Source: an uncultured Oscillospiraceae bacterium | Lineage (GTDB): Bacteria; Bacillota; Clostridia; Oscillospirales; Oscillospiraceae | Assembly (NCBI GenBank): GCA_905234575.1 | Contig: CAJOIG010000041.1 | Span: 1-10,573 of the forward strand | Length of the DNA: 10,573 bases | Reading direction: 5' to 3' | Part shown: in pieces, positions 1-4,602 of the stretch | How positions within the stretch are numbered: the stretch's first letter is position 1 | Layout: each line of letters starts with the position of its first letter | The notes under the pieces: generated by a model | What the model was told of the DNA's origin: nothing | The model's database searches: none | Seen by the model: only the letters and a program-made list of their open reading frames with translations | Program-made: the position numbers and the translations under genes

Positions 1-876
1 CATGTCGGTGGTGGCATAGCGCCAGTCGTTGACGCGGGAGATGTACTTCTCGTCCTGCTGGGAGGAGTTCTCGTCGCCCAGCTCGCCGGCGGCGATGCGG
101 AGGAGGGAGCCGTACTGCTCGGAAACGGTGTGGAGCTTGAAGTCGTCCATGAGCCACTTGCGGACCGGGCGCTTCATGATGTTCGCCATGATAGTGCGGT
201 TCTCATAGGACATCTTCTTCCACATGCGGGCGATCTCCCAGGCGCGGGCCTGGGCCTGACCCTTGGGCACGACCTCGGACACGAAGCCGAAGTCGAGCAT
301 CTCCTTCGCCGTCATCTGACGGGTGGTGGAGAGGTAGTAGTTGCCGCGCTTGGCGCCCATGTAGAACTGGCAGAGGCCGCCCATGCCGTCGCCGGGAACG
401 AGGCCGCCCTGGCCGTGGGGGACTTCCATGACGCAGTCCTCGGTGCAGATGGTGATGTCCGCGAGCAGAGCGGAGTCCCAGTGGAAGCCGGGGCCGGGGA
501 TGGCGCCGATGGTGGGAACGTCGATATCGAAGGCCATGTTCTTGAACAGGTTCGTATCGTCGAAGTATTGATGCTGGAAGCGCTGGGTGGGCAGCTCGGA
601 GTAGGTCTCCCAGCCGTCGGGATCGGACTCGATCATCCAGTTGTCGCCGAGCATGGTGAAGATGATGATCTCATTCTTCATGTCGGCGCCGATGATGCGG
701 GCGAGCTGGCCGACCGCACGGTGGGCCATGCCGGAGTGATGCATGGGCATATCCAGGGTCTTCCAGGTGACCTGCAGGATGCCGTCCTCACGGTAGAGGT
801 CCGCAAAGTCCTTGAACCATTCGGCATACTCCTCGAGCTCGGGCAGCTTGACGTAATCAGCCATAGGTTTTCCCAT
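1..876 (-). CDS. Crotonase-superfamily protein, 6-oxocamphor hydrolase-like (3' end outside window)
   Basis: The 292 visible residues have a crotonase fold pattern, with the best resemblance I can recall to 6-oxocamphor hydrolase (OCH), which cleaves a cyclic beta-diketone by a retro-Claisen reaction. Shared blocks are the P-G-D-G segment (161-164), a G-A-K-R-G-N-Y-Y-L-S stretch (174-183) and a D-F-G-F-V-S-E-V-V stretch (195-203). OCH catalytic residues His122, His145 and Asp154 line up with His132, His154 and Asp163; Glu253 sits at the offset expected for Glu244. Recalled numbering, not an alignment, supports this. The usual enoyl-CoA hydratase glutamates are not evident, so a plain hydratase role is doubtful. 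The protein is already longer than OCH (about 257 aa), and its end is missing. The ATG at 876 is chosen because AGGAGG (885-890) lies 8 nt upstream; an in-frame Met5 is the alternative. It follows marR by 69 nt without a clear terminator, so co-transcription is likely. Substrate unknown. Confidence 0.75.
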   Translation of the reverse strand, partial: MGKPMADYVKLPELEEYAEWFKDFADLYREDGILQVTWKTLDMPMHHSGMAHRAVGQLARIIGADMKNEIIIFTMLGDNWMIESDPDGWETYSELPTQRFQHQYFDDTNLFKNMAFDIDVPTIGAIPGPGFHWDSALLADITICTEDCVMEVPHGQGGLVPGDGMGGLCQFYMGAKRGNYYLSTTRQMTAKEMLDFGFVSEVVPKGQAQARAWEIARMWKKMSYENRTIMANIMKRPVRKWLMDDFKLHTVSEQYGSLLRIAAGELGDENSSQQDEKYISRVNDWRYATTDM

Positions 877-945
877 TGTGTGTTCCTCCTAAAAAAATTA
901 TTTCTTAATTCTTATCAATAAACCCCGGAAAGCAGGGCCTATTTC

Positions 946-1371
946 CTACTGTGCCAGATCCGCGAGGTTCTGGGAGACGGTCTGGAAGATCTTCTCCGCG
1001 AGGCGGAGCTCCTCCCGGCTGAGTCCGGCGAACACCCGCTCGGGCTCGCCCTGCCGGTCCCGGCAGAGGGCCTCGTACATGGCCTGTCCCTCCTCGGTGA
1101 GGGAGATGAGGTTGCATTTTCCGTCCGCGGACACGGACCGCGTGACAAAGCCGCTTTTCTCCATGCGGCGGAGCATGACGCTGATGGTGGCGGCGGAAAC
1201 ACGGCGGTACTCCGCGAGCTCCTTCTGGCTGCTGGGGCCGCGCTCGCCAAGGGCGGAGATGATGGCGCCCTGACCGGTATGGAGGCCCAGCGGCAGGAGC
1301 CTGCGCTCCACATACGCCGTGTGGACACGGGTCATGTCCGTGAACAGACTGAGCAGTTCGTTGTCTTCCAC
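946..1371 (-). CDS. MarR-family transcriptional regulator
   Basis: This 141-residue protein has the length and layout of a MarR-type dimeric winged-helix repressor. Helical dimerisation segments lie at about 3-30 and 112-140, the recognition helix-turn-helix at about 47-72 (Q-K-E-L-A-E to L-R-R-M-E), and the wing at 75-92, ending in the typical L-T-E-E-G. The wing has D-G-K where many family members have D-x-R. MarR proteins usually repress their own gene and a neighbouring efflux or catabolic gene until a small phenolic or lipophilic ligand binds; the ligand here is unknown. The start is a GTG at 1371, seven nt after AAAGGAG (1379-1385). Its promoter contains a near-perfect palindrome (1394-1405), which suggests autoregulation. 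The crotonase gene follows in the same direction and is its likely target. Confidence 0.9.
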   Translation of the reverse strand: MEDNELLSLFTDMTRVHTAYVERRLLPLGLHTGQGAIISALGERGPSSQKELAEYRRVSAATISVMLRRMEKSGFVTRSVSADGKCNLISLTEEGQAMYEALCRDRQGEPERVFAGLSREELRLAEKIFQTVSQNLADLAQ

Positions 1372-1393
1372 GGGACTTCTCCTTTGATGCTAT

Positions 1394-1405
1394 TTAGCCG
1401 ACTAA
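1394..1405. promoter_or_regulatory. Putative MarR operator
   Basis: The 12-bp palindrome reads TTAGTCGGCTAA on the minus strand, with five of six base pairs symmetrical. It lies between the -10 box and the marR ribosome binding site, where bound repressor would block initiation. Its length and TTAG/CTAA ends resemble many MarR-family operators. Binding by the adjacent MarR protein is inferred from position. Confidence 0.6.
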
Positions 1406-1409
1406 GTAC

Positions 1410-1438
1410 AGTATAGCCTCCTCCCGCGCCAAAGTCAA
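1410..1438 (-). promoter_or_regulatory. Sigma-A-type promoter of the marR-crotonase unit
   Basis: On the minus strand a -35 box TTGACT (1433-1438) is separated by exactly 17 nt from a -10 box TATACT (1410-1415). Each differs from the consensus at one position. It points toward marR, whose start lies about 40 nt downstream. The MarR-like palindrome begins 4 nt after the -10 box, where the transcription start should fall. Confidence 0.8.
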
Positions 1439-1496
1439 CCCAAAACCGTCCGAAAAACGAATTTTCTTCCGCAAGATGCACAATCGAAACCCGCAT

Positions 1497-1533
1497 AAAA
1501 ACGCCGCTATCGGCAGGATGCACAATAGCGGCG
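1497..1533 (-). terminator. Intrinsic terminator after divIC
   Basis: A 9-bp perfect stem (arms 1525-1533 and 1502-1510, CGCCGCTAT with ATAGCGGCG) has a 14-nt loop. On the minus strand it is followed directly by TTTTT (1497-1501). It starts 13 nt after the divIC stop codon and probably ends the long operon. It also insulates the marR promoter downstream. Confidence 0.8.
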
Positions 1534-1546
1534 CTGTATTTTTGGG

Positions 1547-1825
1547 TCATTCGCCCGCATCGTAAAAGATGCGCTCATCGGGCATGACGAGCCCGAGCTT
1601 TTCCCGGGCGATGTCCTCGATGGTGTCGGGGTCGTCCTGGTGGTCGAGAGCGTGCCGGAGGGCGGCGTTCTCCTCCTGGATCTGCTCGGCCTTCGTCTGG
1701 AGCTGCGCCTCCGTCTTGGCGGCCTCGGCGACCTTGCTCCGCATAGTCATCAGGGTGATGCAGCCGTACGCCAGCAGTCCCGCCAGCACCAGGGCCGTCA
1801 GCCAGCCCGCGCTCCGAAATCGCAC
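1547..1825 (-). CDS. divIC: Septum formation initiator, FtsB/DivIC family
   Basis: This 92-residue bitopic membrane protein has a short basic N-terminus, one membrane helix at about 6-25 and a coiled coil at about 30-62. It ends in the family's D-P-D-T-I-E-D-I-A-R-E-K-L-G-L-V block (66-80) and P-D-E-R-I-F-Y (82-88). FtsB/DivIC proteins form a complex with FtsL and DivIB/FtsQ at the division septum and help activate septal wall synthesis. An upstream in-frame TTG at 1864 is possible. The GTG at 1825 is preferred because AAAGGAGG (1834-1841) lies 8 nt before it and it puts the membrane helix near the N-terminus. It follows yabP and yabQ, the same order as in Bacillus subtilis. The yabQ frame remains open across most of this gene. 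Confidence 0.9.
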   Translation of the reverse strand: MRFRSAGWLTALVLAGLLAYGCITLMTMRSKVAEAAKTEAQLQTKAEQIQEENAALRHALDHQDDPDTIEDIAREKLGLVMPDERIFYDAGE

Positions 1826-2264
1826 GTCGTCCGCCTCCTTTCCGCCGCAGGGACCCGCGGCCAAGCTTCTGTCCCATTATTGTAAACCTTTTTTTCGCGT
1901 TTGAAAAGAGCTTTTTGCCGATTTCGGCCAAAAATCCCAGGCCGCGCCGCACCGGACGGGCCGCCGCCCGCCAGAGCCGCGCTCCGACCGGCCGCGTGAC
2001 CGGCGAAACGCCCCGGGCCCACAGGCCCCACCCGGCGGCCGCCGCGAGGACCATGTACAGCCGGACGCGGCCCTCGGCCGAGGCCATGCCGCCCGCGAAA
2101 ACGGCAAGACCCGCCCCGAGGCAGAACAGCACGTCCCCCGGCCCGCCGGAAAGGCCCGTCCCGTCCCGCAGAGCGCCCAGGAGCTCGTACAGAAGGCCCA
2201 GGACCGCGCCCAGCAGCAGGAACTGCCCGGCCTCGACGAGCTGTGCCGACGGCGCGAGTCCCAT
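1575..2264 (-). CDS. yabQ: Spore cortex biosynthesis protein YabQ, with C-terminal frame overlapping divIC
   Basis: YabQ is a membrane protein needed for spore cortex formation in Bacillus subtilis. Here hydrophobic segments lie at about 10-31, 44-60 and 69-84, followed by a basic tail reaching the K-K-R-F-T-I motif (124-129), which I recall near the end of clostridial YabQ proteins. The ATG at 2264 overlaps the yabP stop as TGATG and has no evident Shine-Dalgarno, so it probably depends on translational coupling. The frame does not stop where expected: it continues from about residue 147 for 83 residues inside divIC, in another frame. That tail is Arg/Gly/Pro-rich, as is typical of shadow translation in GC-rich DNA. 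An A7 run in the coding strand (1889-1895) could allow slippage; shifted frames would stop at 1877 or 1798. The core identity is fairly secure, the true C-terminus is not. Confidence 0.75.
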   Translation of the reverse strand: MGLAPSAQLVEAGQFLLLGAVLGLLYELLGALRDGTGLSGGPGDVLFCLGAGLAVFAGGMASAEGRVRLYMVLAAAAGWGLWARGVSPVTRPVGARLWRAAARPVRRGLGFLAEIGKKLFSNAKKRFTIMGQKLGRGSLRRKGGGRRAISERGLADGPGAGGTAGVRLHHPDDYAEQGRRGRQDGGAAPDEGRADPGGERRPPARSRPPGRPRHHRGHRPGKARARHAR

Positions 2265-2545
2265 CAGCGCAGCAGCCGCGCGAAGAAGCCCTGCGCGGTC
2301 CGGTCCTCCTCGTAGCACAGCTCGGTCACGTTGCCGGAAACGGCGAGCTCCCCGCTGTCCTTCGCGAGCTTATCCACCCGCAGGCCGCTGCCGCGGACGA
2401 CGAGCAGGCCCTTCGACGTGCGGACGGTGATCTCCTCCTCGTGGAAGCTCACGACCTCCTCCACCCCGGTGACGGCGAGGCGCTGCCGCTCGTCCAGCGT
2501 CAGGCGGTGGGGCACCGCCGGCGCGCGTTTTTCCTCATAGGGCAT
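2264..2545 (-). CDS. yabP: Sporulation protein YabP
   Basis: This 93-residue protein matches the YabP/YqfC family in size and pattern. A T-L-D-E-R-Q-R-L-A-V-T-G-V-E-E-V segment (16-31) is followed by S-F-H-E-E-E-I (33-39), T-S-K-G-L-L-V-V-R-G (43-52) and L-A-V-S-G-N-V-T-E-L-C-Y (67-78). YabP belongs to the sporulation programme and is expressed in the mother cell in Bacillus. An upstream ATG at 2560 is in frame but has no ribosome binding site. The ATG at 2545 has GGGAGG 7 nt before it and gives the usual family length (about 100 aa). That ribosome binding site forms one arm of a hairpin (2553-2585). The gene sits 58 nt behind metG and is fused by a TGATG junction to yabQ. The yabO gene that precedes it in Bacillus is absent here. 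Confidence 0.85.
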   Translation of the reverse strand: MPYEEKRAPAVPHRLTLDERQRLAVTGVEEVVSFHEEEITVRTSKGLLVVRGSGLRVDKLAKDSGELAVSGNVTELCYEEDRTAQGFFARLLR

Positions 2546-2552
2546 AGAAAGA

Positions 2553-2585
2553 CCTCCCATAGCTTTTTTACAAAGATATGGGAGG
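2553..2585 (-). promoter_or_regulatory. Hairpin covering the yabP ribosome binding site
   Basis: CCTCCCATA and TATGGGAGG form a perfect 9-bp stem around a 15-nt loop. CTTT and AAAG inside the loop could add four more pairs after one mismatch. In the minus-strand transcript the 3' arm contains the GGGAGG Shine-Dalgarno of yabP, and its ATG follows 7 nt later. The stem would therefore hide the site in transcripts reading through from metG. No U-tract follows, so it is unlikely to be a terminator. The regulatory role is inferred. Confidence 0.6.
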
Positions 2586-2603
2586 CCGGATCGGTTTATG
2601 CCG

Positions 2604-4574
2604 TCAGCATAGCTTTGCCCCGGCGGGGATCGCGTCGTCCAGCATGATGAGGTTCAGGACGCCGTTTTTCTCCGCGGAGAGCAGCATGCCGCAGGAGTCG
2701 AGGCCCATCATCTTCCGGGGTGCGAGGTTCGTGCAGGCCACGAGGGTCTTGCCGACGAGGTCCTCCGCCCGGTAGTACTGGGCGATGCCGGAGAGGATCT
2801 GCCGCTCCGTGCCGGAGCCGTCGTCCAGGGTGAAGCGCAGGAGCTTCTTGGACTTCTTGACGTTCTCGCAAGAGAGGACCTTCACGACGGTCATGTCCAC
2901 CTTCTCGAAGTCGTCGAAGGCGATCTCGGGCTTGAAGGTCACGGGCTCCTCCTCGGGCTCGGGCGCGGGCTCCGCGTTCCTGGCGGCGGAGAGGGCGGCC
3001 AGCGCCTCGAGCTCCTTCGCCACGTCGATGCGGGGGAACAGGGCCTCGCCCTCGGTGACGGTCGCGGCGGCGGGCAGGCCGCCGAAGTCGCCGAGGCTGT
3101 CCCAGCCGTACTCCGACGCGCCGATGCGGGCCATGATCTTTTCCGTCGTCTCGGGCATGACGGGGGCCAGGAGCGCGCCGCAGATGCGGATGGTCTCGAG
3201 GAGGTTATACATCACGCGGGCCAGGCGCGGCTTCTGCGCCTCGTCCTTCGCGAGGACCCACGGCGCGTTCTCGTCGATGTATTTGTTCGCGCGGGAGATG
3301 GCGCGGAACACCTCCGCGATGCCGTTCTGGAACTGGTATTTCTCCATCTCGGCCTCGTAGCGGTCCCGCAGGCCGGAGACCATGGCAATGAGCTCGGCGT
3401 CTTTTTCCGGGTCCTCGGTCTGCTCCGCGGGCAGGGTGCCGCCGAAGTACTTGCGGACCATGGCGGTGGTGCGGGAGACGAGGTTGCCGAGGTCGTTCGC
3501 GAGGTCGGTGTTGATGGTCTGCAGAAGCAGCTCGTTCGAGAAGTTGCCGTCGGAGCCAAAGGGGAAGGTCCGCAGCAGGAAGAAGCGCAGGGCGTCCACG
3601 CCGTAGCGCTCGGACAGCAGGTACGGGTCCACCACGTTCACGACCTTCTGCTCCGCGAGCTTCGACTTCGAGATCTTGCCGCCGTCCAGCAGCAGCCAGC
3701 CGTGGCCGTAGACCTTCTGCGGCAGGGGCAGGCCCACGCTCATGAGGAAGGCCGGCCAGTAGATGGAGTGGAAGCGGACGATCTCCTTGCCGACGATGTT
3801 CACGCCGGGCCAGCGGTCCATGTCGTCGTACTTGTCGTTCATATATCCGAGGGCGGTGACGTAGTTGAACAGCGCGTCGAGCCACACATACACCACATGG
3901 CCGGGATCGAAGTCCACGGGCACGCCCCAGGTGAAGCTCGTGCGGGAGACGCAGAGATCCTGCAGGCCGCCCTCGCAGTCGATGAAGTTGTTCACCATCT
4001 CGTTGACGCGGCTGCGGGGCTCCAGGAAATCGGTGTTCAGCAGAAGGTCGCGGATGCGGTCCGCATACTTGGAGGCACGGAAGAAATAGGCCTCCTCCTC
4101 GGCGTCGGCGACGGCGCGGCCGCAGTCGGGGCATTTGCCCTCGACGAGCTGGCTCTCGGTCCAGAAGCTCTCGCAGTCCTTGCAGTACTTGCCCTTGTAG
4201 ACGGACTTGTAGATGTCGCCGTTGTCGTACATCTTGCGGAAGATCCGCTGGATGGAGGCGACGTGATAGTCGTCCGTGGTGCGGATGAAGCGGTCGTTCG
4301 AGATGTTCATGAGCTTCCACAGGGCCTTGACGCCCCGGGGGCCCTCCACGATCCGGTCCACGAATTCCTTGGGCGTGCAGCCGGCCTCCCTGGCCTTGGC
4401 TTCGATCTTCTGGCCGTGCTCGTCCGTGCCGGTGAGGAACATCACGTCGTACCCGCGCAGGCGCTTGTAGCGGGCCAGCGCGTCCGTGGCGACGGTGCAG
4501 TAGCTGTGGCCGATATGCAGGTTGTCCGACGGATAGTAGATGGGCGTCGTGACATAGAATTTTTGCTTACTCAT
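2604..4574 (-). CDS. metG: Methionyl-tRNA synthetase
   Basis: This 656-residue class I aminoacyl-tRNA synthetase charges tRNA-Met with methionine using ATP in the cytoplasm. The HIGH signature is at 20-23 and the K-I-S-K-S loop at 300-304. One zinc knuckle is formed by Cys131/Cys134 and Cys148/Cys151. The anticodon-binding helical domain spans about 345-520, followed by a Pro/Glu-rich linker (535-545). A C-terminal EMAP-like tRNA-binding and dimerisation domain (about 553-656, starting F-D-D-F-E-K-V-D-M) completes it. Length and order match the long bacterial form with the appended tRNA-binding domain. The ATG at 4574 has GGAGG six nt upstream. The gene begins 28 nt after the VanW-protein stop with no terminator between, so it is probably read from the same transcript. 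No T-box leader is visible. Confidence 0.97.
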   Translation of the reverse strand: MSKQKFYVTTPIYYPSDNLHIGHSYCTVATDALARYKRLRGYDVMFLTGTDEHGQKIEAKAREAGCTPKEFVDRIVEGPRGVKALWKLMNISNDRFIRTTDDYHVASIQRIFRKMYDNGDIYKSVYKGKYCKDCESFWTESQLVEGKCPDCGRAVADAEEEAYFFRASKYADRIRDLLLNTDFLEPRSRVNEMVNNFIDCEGGLQDLCVSRTSFTWGVPVDFDPGHVVYVWLDALFNYVTALGYMNDKYDDMDRWPGVNIVGKEIVRFHSIYWPAFLMSVGLPLPQKVYGHGWLLLDGGKISKSKLAEQKVVNVVDPYLLSERYGVDALRFFLLRTFPFGSDGNFSNELLLQTINTDLANDLGNLVSRTTAMVRKYFGGTLPAEQTEDPEKDAELIAMVSGLRDRYEAEMEKYQFQNGIAEVFRAISRANKYIDENAPWVLAKDEAQKPRLARVMYNLLETIRICGALLAPVMPETTEKIMARIGASEYGWDSLGDFGGLPAAATVTEGEALFPRIDVAKELEALAALSAARNAEPAPEPEEEPVTFKPEIAFDDFEKVDMTVVKVLSCENVKKSKKLLRFTLDDGSGTERQILSGIAQYYRAEDLVGKTLVACTNLAPRKMMGLDSCGMLLSAEKNGVLNLIMLDDAIPAGAKLC

Positions 4575-4602
4575 CGATTTCCTCCAAAACTGTCATGTAT
4601 GG

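Noticed and set aside
130..921. Plus-strand open frame of 263 codons antisense to the crotonase gene
   Set aside because: The minus-strand frame has a strong ribosome binding site and conserved crotonase blocks. The plus frame is His/Val/Leu/Gly-rich shadow.
877..945. Terminator between marR and the crotonase gene
   Set aside because: Only a 5-bp GGAAA/TTTCC pairing is visible, and the T-run at 893-899 is too far from it and adjoins the ribosome binding site.
3205..4320. Minus-strand frame of 371 codons within metG
   Set aside because: It is an out-of-frame reading of metG with Arg/Pro/His-rich sequence.
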